Shown: piece by piece, positions 43,150-51,504 of the stretch | Position numbering within the stretch: position 1 is the stretch's first letter | Layout: each line of letters opens with the position of its first letter | Assembly (NCBI RefSeq): GCF_029238095.1 | Contig: NZ_JAQWGS010000025.1 | Location: 93,359-157,358, forward strand | From: Lacinutrix sp. | GTDB lineage: Bacteria > Bacteroidota > Bacteroidia > Flavobacteriales > Flavobacteriaceae | Direction: 5' to 3' | Length of the DNA: 64,000 nucleotides | Translations under genes and position numbers: made by a program | Notes under the pieces: generated by a model | Told to the model about the DNA's origin: nothing | The model's input: the letters and a program-made list of their open reading frames with translations, nothing else | Database searches by the model: none

Positions 43150-43743
43150 TTAATAATCGTCTGCTATAGTATTTAGAGTCTTGTATAATAAATGTGTTGG
43201 TAAACCCATAACATTAAAATAAGAACCTTCTATACCTATAACGCCTATTTGACCAATCCATTCTTGAATACCATAAGCACCTGCTTTATCTAATGGCGAA
43301 CAGGTATTTATATAATACCATATTTCTTCGTCTGTAAAGGCTTTAAAGGTAACTTTTGTAACAGCATTTACTGTTTTTTGAAAGATTTTTGTACGTACAC
43401 AAATAGACGTAATCACTTCGTGAGTAGCATTGCTTAAAGATTTAAGCATTGCAAAAGCTTCATCTTTATTTCTTGGTTTACCCAATGCATAACTATTATG
43501 CCATACAATGGTGTCACTAGTTACCAATATATCGTTCTCTTTTAATTCTTCGACATAAGGTAACGATTTTAATTGCGCGAGATAGTCGCTAATTTCATAA
43601 TGCAATAGCTTTTTAGGATACTCTTCTTTAATGTCTTTTAATCGAATTTCAAAATCTAAGCCTAAATTCCTGAAAAATTGCTGACGCCTTGGAGAACCAG
43701 AAGCTAAAATAATGTGTTTGTTTTTTAGTTTTTCGTTTAACAT
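43150..43743 (-). CDS. Maf-family nucleotide pyrophosphatase
   Basis: A 197-residue nucleoside triphosphate pyrophosphatase acting on modified or non-canonical nucleotides: LASGSPRRQQFF (residues 13-24), ILVTSDTIVWHN, LGKPRNKDEAFAMLK, VITSICVRT, DKAGAYGIQEWIGQIGVIGIEGSYFNVMGLP (last two parts matched separately). Two bases after the UbiA gene. In a minus-strand operon. Confidence 0.93.
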   Translation of the reverse strand: MLNEKLKNKHIILASGSPRRQQFFRNLGLDFEIRLKDIKEEYPKKLLHYEISDYLAQLKSLPYVEELKENDILVTSDTIVWHNSYALGKPRNKDEAFAMLKSLSNATHEVITSICVRTKIFQKTVNAVTKVTFKAFTDEEIWYYINTCSPLDKAGAYGIQEWIGQIGVIGIEGSYFNVMGLPTHLLYKTLNTIADDY

Positions 43744-43745
43744 TA

Positions 43746-44654
43746 TTATAGAATTATTCTGTAAAGTACCATGGATAACATTCCAGAGACCATTACCAGT
43801 TTAAGCATTAAACTAATGTGTTTAAAGTGCGCATTGTTTTCTGCACTGTAAAGTTTTATGGTAATATAAATAAGCGGACCCACAACTGCAATTAAATAAT
43901 AAGCAACTGCTACTTCATGCATGTATAAAAATGTAGTGATATAGTACAGAATGATTAGAATTGTAATTATGGTTAATACCATAGTTATTTTACTGGTTCT
44001 AGTTTTTCCAAAGAGAATAGGTAAAGTTTGCATACCTGCTTTGTGATCTCCATCCACATCTTGAATATCTTTTACTATTTCACGTATAAAATTGATTAAA
44101 AACGCAAAAATTCCAAAATCGGTTAAAATTTCAAGCATTGTGGTTTGTACATTTTCATTTTCAATGGTTATTACAGGAATAAGTTCAAAAATGCCAACAA
44201 TTAACAAGCTTAAAGCTACTAAAATAGAGACCACAATATTTCCAGCAACTGCAATTTGTTTTAAATAAGAAGCATAAACGTAAAGTAAAGCAGAGATGAT
44301 AACAAACAGGCCAAAAAATGGAGGTCTACCAACAGCATGAGACAAATAAAAGCCTAAACAAACACCTGTAATAGTAAATAAAAAATAGAGTTTGTTGGCT
44401 TTATTTTCTGTAATACTTTTTCCAATAATTACTTTGCTAGGTTTGTTAATAGCATCTGTTTCTATATCGTAAATATCATTTATAACATAACCACCAGCAG
44501 CAATAAAAACCGTTGCAAGTATTAAAACAAAGAAGTCTATGGTGTTTAATGTAGTTTCCATAGCAAAAGCTGGAAATAATGCGTATTTAATTAATAGTTG
44601 CACGATTGCAATCATTAATAAGTTTTTCCAGCGGATGATATTAAGTAGATTCAA
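43746..44654 (-). CDS. UbiA-family prenyltransferase
   Basis: A 302-residue membrane protein with about nine helices. NDIYDIETDAINKPSK (first aspartate-rich motif, about residues 60-75) and DIQDVDGDHKAGMQTLP (second motif) bind prenyl diphosphate through magnesium. In Bacteroidota this operon member is often named geranylgeranylglycerol-phosphate geranylgeranyltransferase, a name from archaeal enzymes; the true acceptor is not clear here. Three bases downstream of the broken gene. Confidence 0.87.
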   Translation of the reverse strand: MNLLNIIRWKNLLMIAIVQLLIKYALFPAFAMETTLNTIDFFVLILATVFIAAGGYVINDIYDIETDAINKPSKVIIGKSITENKANKLYFLFTITGVCLGFYLSHAVGRPPFFGLFVIISALLYVYASYLKQIAVAGNIVVSILVALSLLIVGIFELIPVITIENENVQTTMLEILTDFGIFAFLINFIREIVKDIQDVDGDHKAGMQTLPILFGKTRTSKITMVLTIITILIILYYITTFLYMHEVAVAYYLIAVVGPLIYITIKLYSAENNAHFKHISLMLKLVMVSGMLSMVLYRIIL

Positions 44655-44657
44655 AAT

Positions 44658-44978
44658 TTAGTTGTATTTATTGAGAACACTTTGTATTAATGCTATAATT
44701 AAATAAAGTGTAGGAATTAAAATTGCAATTGAAATAATTAGTGTTAAAATGTTTTTGCTTCTGTGTTGAGCACGTATTTCTTTTTTAATATTTGCACGTT
44801 AACTACCAGTTAGTTCTTTATTTAAATAGTCTAATTTATAATTTTTTAGGCTAGTTCTGTTAAGTTGAGATTTAATTTTTGAAAACACTTTATTTGGTTT
44901 TCTATTAAAAACCGATGTGTTATTTCCAGCTCCAATGTAACTAAACCCAGTTTTATGTCTTCTCTTGTTTCTATTCAA
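44658..44978 (-). pseudogene. small membrane protein gene interrupted by an internal TAA
   Basis: Between kdsC and the UbiA gene the minus strand holds one reading frame from TTG 44976-44978 to TAA 44658-44660 (106 codons), split by a TAA at 44799-44801 (codon 60). Before it: basic residues (NRNKRRHKTGFSYIGAGNN), a polar middle, then LNKELTGS; after it RANIKKEIRAQHRSK and one membrane helix (LTLIISIAILIPTLYLI). A single change from GAA would restore it. Start is 12 bases after kdsC, end 3 bases before the UbiA gene, so it fits the operon exactly. Function unknown. Confidence 0.8.
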
Positions 44979-44989
44979 ATTATAAACTG

Positions 44990-45520
44990 CTATATCGAAG
45001 CATCATAATTACTATTCCAGTCGTTTTTAACTTTTAGAACTTGTTCTATGACATCGCGAACACAACCTTTACCTCCTTTTTTATGTGAAATATATTTAGA
45101 AATACGCTTAACTTCTTGAACTGCATCTTGAGGACAAGTAGCAAGACCAATGTTTTGCATCACTGGAATATCTGGAATATCGTCTCCCATATATAACACG
45201 TTTTCAGATTTTATATTTTTTTTCTTTATGTATTTTTTATAAGGTACAAGCTTGTCGTGAGCGCCTAAAAAAATATCTTCAAAGCCTAAATTTTCAAGTC
45301 TTTTTTTCACTCCTTCGTTCGTGCCTCCAGAAATAACACAAACATTATAACCTTTGTTTAATGCCTGCTTTAGTGCATAACCATCTTTTACGTTCATGGT
45401 TCTTAACATGTCGCCAGATGTCGTTATTGTTAGTGAGCCATCTGTTAAAACGCCATCTACATCAAAAATAAAAGTAGTTATGTTTTCTAGATATTCTTTA
45501 TAGCTTTTATCGTATGCCAT
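44990..45520 (-). CDS. kdsC: 3-deoxy-D-manno-octulosonate 8-phosphate phosphatase (HAD, KdsC)
   Basis: Dephosphorylates KDO-8-P in lipopolysaccharide core synthesis. The 176-residue HAD protein has the nucleophile motif FDVDGVLTDG (about residues 19-28), the ISGG turn of KdsC (CVISGGTNEGV), and MGDDIPDIPVMQNIGLATCPQDA. No cap domain, as in KdsC, which forms tetramers. It overlaps the upstream DUF2520 gene by 14 bases. Confidence 0.93.
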   Translation of the reverse strand: MAYDKSYKEYLENITTFIFDVDGVLTDGSLTITTSGDMLRTMNVKDGYALKQALNKGYNVCVISGGTNEGVKKRLENLGFEDIFLGAHDKLVPYKKYIKKKNIKSENVLYMGDDIPDIPVMQNIGLATCPQDAVQEVKRISKYISHKKGGKGCVRDVIEQVLKVKNDWNSNYDASI

Positions 45521-46268
45521 GTGTTTTTTTTATAGATTTAGTAAGTAACTCATAAACAGCTTTATGTTGTTCGTTTTCCAGTTGTTTTAAATGTCTTTTT
45601 ATGGTTTTTTTATCATTACGCAGTACTGGACCTGTTTGTGCTAAGTAAGGAGAAAGCGATTCAATTTTATGAGCAGTTTCTTTAATTAATGGTTTTAAAA
45701 TATCGAATTCTGCACCATTCATTTCTGTTATTTCATGAGCCATTCGGTATAACTGATTGGTAAAATTATTGACAAAAACAGCAGCTAAATGTAAGGCTTG
45801 GCGTTGGTCGCTATTAACTTTATGGCTTATGCTACCAATAGCTTCTGCCAATTGTTTTAAAATAGGCAAATCCTTTTTATTTAAGGCTTCAATACAAATT
45901 GGAACATTTTTAAAATCTAAATCAGCAGCTTTAGAAAACGTTTGTAATGGATAAAATACACCACGCTTTTGTTTCATATCTACTGCATATAAACTAGTAC
46001 TACCAGAAGTATGTACAACCAATCTATTTTCGAATGGTAATTGTTTAGATAGCGTTTCAATAGCATCATCACTTACGGCAAGAATATAGATATCTGCTTT
46101 TACTAATGTAGATAAATTATCGGTTACTAAAACTTGAGCCTTATACTTATCGATAGTCTTTAAACTACGATTATACCATTGTTTTACTTCAATTTTTTCT
46201 GAAGCAAAAAAGGCTTTAAATAAGTGTGAGGCAACATTTCCTGCGCCTAATAATACAACTGAAATCAT
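45507..46268 (-). CDS. Rossmann-like plus DUF2520 domain protein
   Basis: A 253-residue cytoplasmic protein starting with a dinucleotide-binding motif (VVLLGAGNVASHLF), with a Rossmann N-terminal half and a helical DUF2520 C-terminal half. Conserved at this position in flavobacteria ahead of kdsC. Role unknown; a reductase or dehydrogenase is suggested by fold only. The ATG at 46268 (MISVVLLGAG) fits better than the upstream ATG at 46289. The 3' end overlaps kdsC. Confidence 0.88.
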   Translation of the reverse strand: MISVVLLGAGNVASHLFKAFFASEKIEVKQWYNRSLKTIDKYKAQVLVTDNLSTLVKADIYILAVSDDAIETLSKQLPFENRLVVHTSGSTSLYAVDMKQKRGVFYPLQTFSKAADLDFKNVPICIEALNKKDLPILKQLAEAIGSISHKVNSDQRQALHLAAVFVNNFTNQLYRMAHEITEMNGAEFDILKPLIKETAHKIESLSPYLAQTGPVLRNDKKTIKRHLKQLENEQHKAVYELLTKSIKKTHGIR

Positions 46269-46314
46269 GCTGCTAAAATAACCAACCAAAAGCTGAAATA
46301 AAAGCGGTTTCTAC

Positions 46315-46322
46315 TATCTTTG
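46315..46322 (+). promoter_or_regulatory. -7 promoter element of the truncated haemoglobin gene
   Basis: TATCTTTG matches TAnnTTTG and ends six bases before the ATG at 46329, so the transcript would be almost leaderless. Confidence 0.6.
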
Positions 46323-46328
46323 TAAACA

Positions 46329-46733
46329 ATGCAAAAAAAAGATATAAATACTCGAGAAGATGTAGCGCAATTGGTAGATCTCTTTTACATAAAAGTAAGA
46401 CAAGACACTACTTTAGGTCCTGTGTTTAACAATACTATAACAGATTGGCCTACACACCTTAATCATTTAACAACCTTTTGGGAGTCTAGTTTGTTTTTTT
46501 CTAGAAAGCTGGAGCATAAATATAGTGGCAATCCACTTGAAGTTCATGTAAAAGTAGACCAAGAACATAATAAAAGTATAACAGAGTTACATTTTGGGAT
46601 TTGGTTAAACCTTTGGTTTCAAACCATAGATGAGTTGTTTATGGGTGAAGTTGCAGATAATGCCAAACGTCGCGCTCGAAAAATGGGAACATTTTTATAC
46701 CTTAAAATCTTTGAAGTAAGACAGAAAAATTAA
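46329..46733 (+). CDS. group III truncated haemoglobin
   Basis: A 134-residue haem protein with the short 2-on-2 globin fold of truncated haemoglobins: FYIKVRQDTTLGPVF at the start, WPTHLNHLTTFWESSLFF with the B/E helix aromatic residues, and the proximal His in LHFGIWLNLWFQTI. Probably handles oxygen or nitric oxide; group III proteins are poorly characterised. ATG at 46329 directly after a -7 element. Confidence 0.9.
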   Translation: MQKKDINTREDVAQLVDLFYIKVRQDTTLGPVFNNTITDWPTHLNHLTTFWESSLFFSRKLEHKYSGNPLEVHVKVDQEHNKSITELHFGIWLNLWFQTIDELFMGEVADNAKRRARKMGTFLYLKIFEVRQKN

Positions 46734-46790
46734 GCATAACTTTAACAGTTTTTCATGTTTTGGTTATTAAATAAAACAAACAAAAAGAAC

Positions 46791-46798
46791 TATCTTTG
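46791..46798 (+). promoter_or_regulatory. -7 promoter element of the cytochrome c biogenesis gene
   Basis: TATCTTTG matches TAnnTTTG, 23 bases before the ATG at 46822. The nearest TTG upstream is too far for a standard -33 element. Confidence 0.5.
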
Positions 46799-46821
46799 CA
46801 TGAGTTAAATATAGCCTTGTT

Positions 46822-49800
46822 ATGATGCAAAATAAACTCGCAAAAATCCTCTTTTCTACACGTTTAACAGCTGTTTTATTTATTGTTTACGCTGGTGCCA
46901 TGATTGCTGGTACATTTATGGATGCAGGACAAGAAACATCTCCAACTCCTTATTCTCGTGCTTTAATATATAATGCTTGGTGGTTTGAAGCTATCATGGT
47001 ATTTTTTGTTATAAACTTTGTAGGAAACATCTTTAGATTTCGATTATACAAAAAAGAAAAATGGGCAACTTTAACGCTGCATTTGGCATTTATTTTTATA
47101 TTATTGGGTGCATTTGTTACACGCTATATTGGTTATGAAGGCATGATGCCTATTCAGGAAGGTGAAACCGAAAACACCTTTTTATCTCAAAAAACATATG
47201 TTTCAGTTATTATAAATGGCGATTATAAAATAGATGGTGTACCGCAACAACTAAGAAAAGAAATAGAGGTTGATTTTTCTGAAAGGCTAAACAATTCATT
47301 CTCTTTTAATACCACTTACGACACTATTCCAATTGCTGTATCTCTAGAAAAATTTGTTGCTAATGCAGAAAAAGATATTATACCAGATGATACAGGTGAT
47401 GTTTATTTAAAGATTGTTGAAGCTGGAAATGGAGCACCACATAACCACTTTCTAAAATCAGGTCAAGACCAGTTAATTCATAACATTATTTTCACGCTTA
47501 ATAATCCTAAAAAAGGAGCAGTAAATATTGTTGAAAGTGAAAACGGATTAACTATAGATTCTCCATTTGAAGGTGAATATCTTCAAATGGCAACCATGAC
47601 AGAAGGGAAGTTAGTTAAAGATAGCATACAACCATTAATGTTACGTTCTAGATACGTTATTGGTAACATGCAAATGGTTTTTCCAAAGCCAGTTGTAAAA
47701 GGACATTTTGATATTGTAAAAAAATCTAAATTATTAAAGAGCGATGAAGACGGTTTAGTTCTAAATGTAAAAGCAAATGGTGAAACAAAACAAGTGCAAC
47801 TTCTTGGTGGAATGGGAACAACTAATAGTTGGCAACCATTAAAAGTAGGAGGTTTAAATTTAGATTTTAGATTTGGAGCTAAACTTTTACAGTTGCCGTT
47901 TAGTATTAAACTAAACGATTTTGTTGCAGAAAAATATCCTGGAACAGAAAATAGTTACTCTGCATTTTCAAGTGCCATAACAGTATTAGATAAAGAAGAA
48001 GGAGATTTTGATTATAAAATTTTTATGAATAACGTTTTAGACCATAGAGGATACCGTTTCTTTCAAGCAGGTTTCGATAATAACGAAACACTTACAAAAC
48101 TCTCTGTAAACCATGATCGTTGGGGAACTTGGTTAACTTACTTTGGATACATTTTACTTTATTTTGGATTAATGGCAATCCTCTTCAATAAAAACACACG
48201 CTTTGCAGATTTAAAACGCGCACTCGATAAAGTAAAAGACAAAAAGGCTGAAATTATTTCTGTATTCTTAATTTGCTTTACATTATCAGGTTTTGCTCAA
48301 GAGCAACATTCTGAAAACGATGGACATAGTCATACCACACAGGCCGAACAAACAGAAGTACAACTTAATACTGAAGCCAACCTGAAAGAATACACTTACG
48401 ACGAAAATAAGGCTCAGGTAGATTCTATTTTACGTGCTAATATGGTGCCTAAAGCAGAAGCAGATAAGTTTGGACGTTTAGTAATACAAGATGTTGGAGG
48501 ACGTATGATGCCTGTAAATACTTATGCATCAGAATTTTTAAGAAAACTAAGTAAAAGTGATACTTATGAAGGTTTTACAGCAGATCAAGTATTTCTTTCA
48601 GTGCATGAAAGTCCTCAATTTTGGTATAATGTGCCAATTATTTATTTAAAGTCAAAAAAAGGAGATTCTATAAGAAAAATTATAGGTCTTGATAAGTCTG
48701 TAAAATATGCAAGTCTAGGTCATTTTTTAACTAACGAAGGAGAATATAAGTTAGCACCTTATCTAGATGAAGCCTATAAAGCTTTAGCGCCAAACGCTTA
48801 CCAAAAAGAGTTTAGAGAAACAGACCAACGCGTTACATTACTTTATAATACAGTTAGAGGAAACTCTCTAAAAATATTTCCAATTCCAGATGATGACAAT
48901 AATAAATGGATTTCTTCAAACGAATACAGAAATGAAGGTTATAAAGAGGTAATAAAAGACTCTATGTATCAAAGCTTTGTTAATCAAAGTTTTAACTTGT
49001 ATCTCTATCGTTTAAATAGTGCAAAACAATCAGGTGATTTTTCTGAGGTAGATAAGATATTAGATGCTTTTAAAAAGAACCAAGTCAAGTTAGGTAGTGA
49101 TGTGATGCTTAGCGACAAAAAAATAAACACAGAAATTCTTTACAATAAATACGATATTTTTAAGAATCTGCATTATGCATATATGCTATTTGGAGCATTA
49201 CTATTTGTTTTGCTAATTGTGGAAATTTTTAAAGAAAAAAGCAAAGCTATTAAGATCTTAATAATAGTATTTAAAACCTTAATTCTTTTGTCGTTTGTTG
49301 CACATACAATAGGTTTAATTTTACGTTGGTATATTTCTGGACATGCACCATGGAGTGATGGTTACGAGTCTATGATTTATGTGGCTTGGGCAACTATGCT
49401 TTTTGGATTAATGTTATCTAGTACCTCTAATAAAAATATACTAACAGTATTAAAAAGTTTAGTGATAACAAAAAACGCCTCAAACTTAACTTTAGCAGCT
49501 GGTGCATTTGTAACTTCTATGTTACTAATGGTAGCACATTTAAGTTGGATGGATCCAGCAATAGCAAACTTACCACCTGTTTTAGATAGTTATTGGTTAA
49601 TGATTCATGTTGCAGTAATTGTAGCCAGTTACGGACCGTTTACTTTATCTATGATTTTAGGAATAACGGTTTTAATACTAATGCTATTAACAAATAAAGA
49701 AAATAAAGAAAAAATGCTCTTAAATATTAAAGAGCTAACTATAATAAACGAAATGTCTTTAACAGTAGGTTTAGTAATGCTAACTATTGGAAACTTTCTT

Positions 49801-50133
49801 GGAGGTATGTGGGCAAACGAAAGTTGGGGACGTTATTGGGGCTGGGACCCAAAAGAAACTTGGGCGCTTATTAGTATTATGATTTATGCGTTTGTAATTC
49901 ATGCGCGATTAGTTCCTGGTTTAAGAGGTAGATGGACTTTTAATTTTATGTCAATTATTGCAATTGGATTTATAATATTTACTTATTTTGGAGTTAATTT
50001 CTATTTGTCAGGATTACATTCGTATCAATCTGGACAAGATTTAAGTTATAAATACATTGCATTTGCATTGTTAATTATAACAGTATTGGGTGTTTTTTCT
50101 TACAGAGCTTATGCCAAGTACTATAAAAAATAA
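46822..50133 (+). CDS. ccsA: fused ResB/CcsB-CcsA cytochrome c haem lyase
   Basis: A 1103-residue inner-membrane protein of system II cytochrome c maturation, combining ResB/CcsB (N-terminal half: helices at about 13-30, 50-75, 85-105 and 435-455, with a large periplasmic region) and CcsA (C-terminal third: about eight helices). The WWD haem-handling motif is intact (WGRYWGWDPKETWALI, about residue 1010), and periplasmic His residues needed for haem are in place. A central hydrophilic stretch (about 480-790) contains a SGFAQEQ segment resembling a relict signal peptide. It would attach haem to CxxCH proteins such as the one at 3.4 kb. Confidence 0.93.
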   Translation: MMQNKLAKILFSTRLTAVLFIVYAGAMIAGTFMDAGQETSPTPYSRALIYNAWWFEAIMVFFVINFVGNIFRFRLYKKEKWATLTLHLAFIFILLGAFVTRYIGYEGMMPIQEGETENTFLSQKTYVSVIINGDYKIDGVPQQLRKEIEVDFSERLNNSFSFNTTYDTIPIAVSLEKFVANAEKDIIPDDTGDVYLKIVEAGNGAPHNHFLKSGQDQLIHNIIFTLNNPKKGAVNIVESENGLTIDSPFEGEYLQMATMTEGKLVKDSIQPLMLRSRYVIGNMQMVFPKPVVKGHFDIVKKSKLLKSDEDGLVLNVKANGETKQVQLLGGMGTTNSWQPLKVGGLNLDFRFGAKLLQLPFSIKLNDFVAEKYPGTENSYSAFSSAITVLDKEEGDFDYKIFMNNVLDHRGYRFFQAGFDNNETLTKLSVNHDRWGTWLTYFGYILLYFGLMAILFNKNTRFADLKRALDKVKDKKAEIISVFLICFTLSGFAQEQHSENDGHSHTTQAEQTEVQLNTEANLKEYTYDENKAQVDSILRANMVPKAEADKFGRLVIQDVGGRMMPVNTYASEFLRKLSKSDTYEGFTADQVFLSVHESPQFWYNVPIIYLKSKKGDSIRKIIGLDKSVKYASLGHFLTNEGEYKLAPYLDEAYKALAPNAYQKEFRETDQRVTLLYNTVRGNSLKIFPIPDDDNNKWISSNEYRNEGYKEVIKDSMYQSFVNQSFNLYLYRLNSAKQSGDFSEVDKILDAFKKNQVKLGSDVMLSDKKINTEILYNKYDIFKNLHYAYMLFGALLFVLLIVEIFKEKSKAIKILIIVFKTLILLSFVAHTIGLILRWYISGHAPWSDGYESMIYVAWATMLFGLMLSSTSNKNILTVLKSLVITKNASNLTLAAGAFVTSMLLMVAHLSWMDPAIANLPPVLDSYWLMIHVAVIVASYGPFTLSMILGITVLILMLLTNKENKEKMLLNIKELTIINEMSLTVGLVMLTIGNFLGGMWANESWGRYWGWDPKETWALISIMIYAFVIHARLVPGLRGRWTFNFMSIIAIGFIIFTYFGVNFYLSGLHSYQSGQDLSYKYIAFALLIITVLGVFSYRAYAKYYKK

Positions 50134-50188
50134 ACCCTTTAGTTTTGATAATAAATTATTATCTTTAATTTTTAACTTCAACAAAAAA

Positions 50189-50377
50189 ATGAATTATATT
50201 AAAAAAATTGGCATACACAATGTATTGGTGTTGCTTCTTTGTCTTGTTATTATAGTAATTGCTGAGTATTTATTCCTTACAGGTCATGAACTTCATGGTA
50301 TCTTTTTAGGTTTATGGGCTCCAACTATTCTCGGTATAATTATTTTTTTAAAACTTATAGATAATGGATCCAAATAG
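50189..50377 (+). CDS. small two-helix membrane protein
   Basis: A 62-residue protein (start ATG 50189, MNYIKKIGIH) with two hydrophobic helices and a short positively charged start. I do not recognise a family. It follows the cytochrome c biogenesis gene by 55 bases and overlaps a 35-residue membrane ORF by 14, suggesting a small operon serving that pathway or unrelated membrane roles. Confidence 0.6.
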   Translation: MNYIKKIGIHNVLVLLLCLVIIVIAEYLFLTGHELHGIFLGLWAPTILGIIIFLKLIDNGSK

Positions 50378-50471
50378 TTTTATACTATATTTTTCGATTT
50401 TCGTTTCGATGTGTGTAGTTGTTTGGGCTATAACAATGATAAGGATTTACAACAAAAGGTTTAAAGAATAA
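50364..50471 (+). CDS. 35-residue single-helix membrane peptide
   Basis: ATG 50364 to TAA 50469-50471: 35 codons, too short for automated ORF calling. One membrane helix (about residues 5-24) is followed by a basic tail (MIRIYNKRFKE). It overlaps the preceding small gene by 14 bases and precedes mscL by 19. The one-helix-plus-basic-tail form resembles CcmD-like helper peptides of cytochrome c maturation, which is only an analogy by shape and position. Confidence 0.55.
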   Translation: MDPNSFILYFSIFVSMCVVVWAITMIRIYNKRFKE

Positions 50472-50490
50472 AAGCCTAAATACTACTCAA

Positions 50491-50946
50491 ATGGAATTTT
50501 TTAAAGAGTTCAAAGAATTTGCTGTAAAAGGTAATATGATGGATATGGCTATAGGTATAATTATTGGTGCCTCTTTTAATAAGGTTATAGATGTTCTTGT
50601 TAAAAAGGTCTTATTACCACCTTTGTCTTTAATGAGCGATGGTATTAATTTACAGAACAGAAAAATGATACTTAGAGAAGGTGTTTTAGACAGTTCTGGT
50701 AATATTGTAACTCAAGAAGTTGCTATTGAATATGGAGCGCTAACCGAAGCTTTTATGGACTTTTTAATTATAGGCTTAACAATCTTTCTTGTTGTAAAAG
50801 GGATGAATAAACTAAGAAACAAATCTGAGGATACTAAAGATAAAACAGTTAAAACACCCAAAGACATAGAGCTGCTTTCTAATATAACGCAACTAATGGA
50901 GGAACAAAATAATCTGTTAAAAGCAAATGCACAGAGTAAAGTTTAA
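50491..50946 (+). CDS. mscL: large-conductance mechanosensitive channel
   Basis: MscL opens at high membrane tension to protect against osmotic shock. The 151-residue protein has the start KEFAVKGNMMDMAIGIIIGASFNKVIDVLV (pore helix, first part), the periplasmic loop with DSSGNIVTQEVAIEYGALTEAFMDF (in part) and a second helix IIGLTIFLVVKGMNK, then a C-terminal amphipathic helix. A Lys/Glu-rich tail is usual. Confidence 0.95.
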   Translation: MEFFKEFKEFAVKGNMMDMAIGIIIGASFNKVIDVLVKKVLLPPLSLMSDGINLQNRKMILREGVLDSSGNIVTQEVAIEYGALTEAFMDFLIIGLTIFLVVKGMNKLRNKSEDTKDKTVKTPKDIELLSNITQLMEEQNNLLKANAQSKV

Positions 50947-50994
50947 AAAAAACAGCTAGTAAATTAATACGCACTGTTTTTAACTTTAGTCTTT

Positions 50995-51384
50995 TTATAA
51001 CTTAATTAATGTTTTGTGTAAATTTAAATCATTAAGCACATCATTTGTAAACTTATAATGTCCTCGTGTTGTTATTATTCTAAACTTATGGTCATTCATT
51101 CTACTTAAAACATCTAAAAATCGCCATTTAGATTTTAACAAACGTGGTTTATCACTTTTTAGTCCAATTTCAAAATAGTATTTTTTAGTTCTTCTTGTTG
51201 CAGTAATATCTGGAGTTATTTTGACCTCTCCATTTTGCTTAATGTAAGATTTTGGAGGTTCAAATCCTTCAGCATCTGCCTTAATGTTTTCAAAACCTAA
51301 GTTTTCTAAATAATTTACCGATTCTTTAATAAACGCTACGTTATCTTTTTTCTCTGTATGTATCATAATATCAACAATATACAA
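50995..51384 (-). CDS. conserved small protein of unknown function
   Basis: A 129-residue cytoplasmic protein with Lys-rich beta/alpha pattern (YLENLGFENIKADAEGFEPPK, quoted in part; YYFEIGLKSDKPRLLKSKWRFL; RGHYKFTNDVLN). No recognised family. The YYFEIGLKS-KP core with basic residues could suit a nucleic-acid enzyme fold, but nothing diagnostic is visible. Start uncertain: ATG 51384 or the Met at 51366. It stands alone, converging with mscL. Confidence 0.6.
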   Translation of the reverse strand: MYIVDIMIHTEKKDNVAFIKESVNYLENLGFENIKADAEGFEPPKSYIKQNGEVKITPDITATRRTKKYYFEIGLKSDKPRLLKSKWRFLDVLSRMNDHKFRIITTRGHYKFTNDVLNDLNLHKTLIKL

Positions 51385-51492
51385 AAAGGCTTAATGTTTT
51401 TACGTTAAGACCTTGTTAAACCATTAATTTTAATAAGTTATATATTAATGAAATTGTTTTTCTAACTTTTAAGAATAAAAAATTACAATTAG

Positions 51493-51500
51493 TATCTTTA
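51493..51500 (+). promoter_or_regulatory. -7 promoter element of the PLP enzyme gene
   Basis: TATCTTTA, one mismatch from TAnnTTTG, ends four bases before the ATG at 51505, so the message would be leaderless. Confidence 0.4.
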
Positions 51501-51504
51501 CAAT

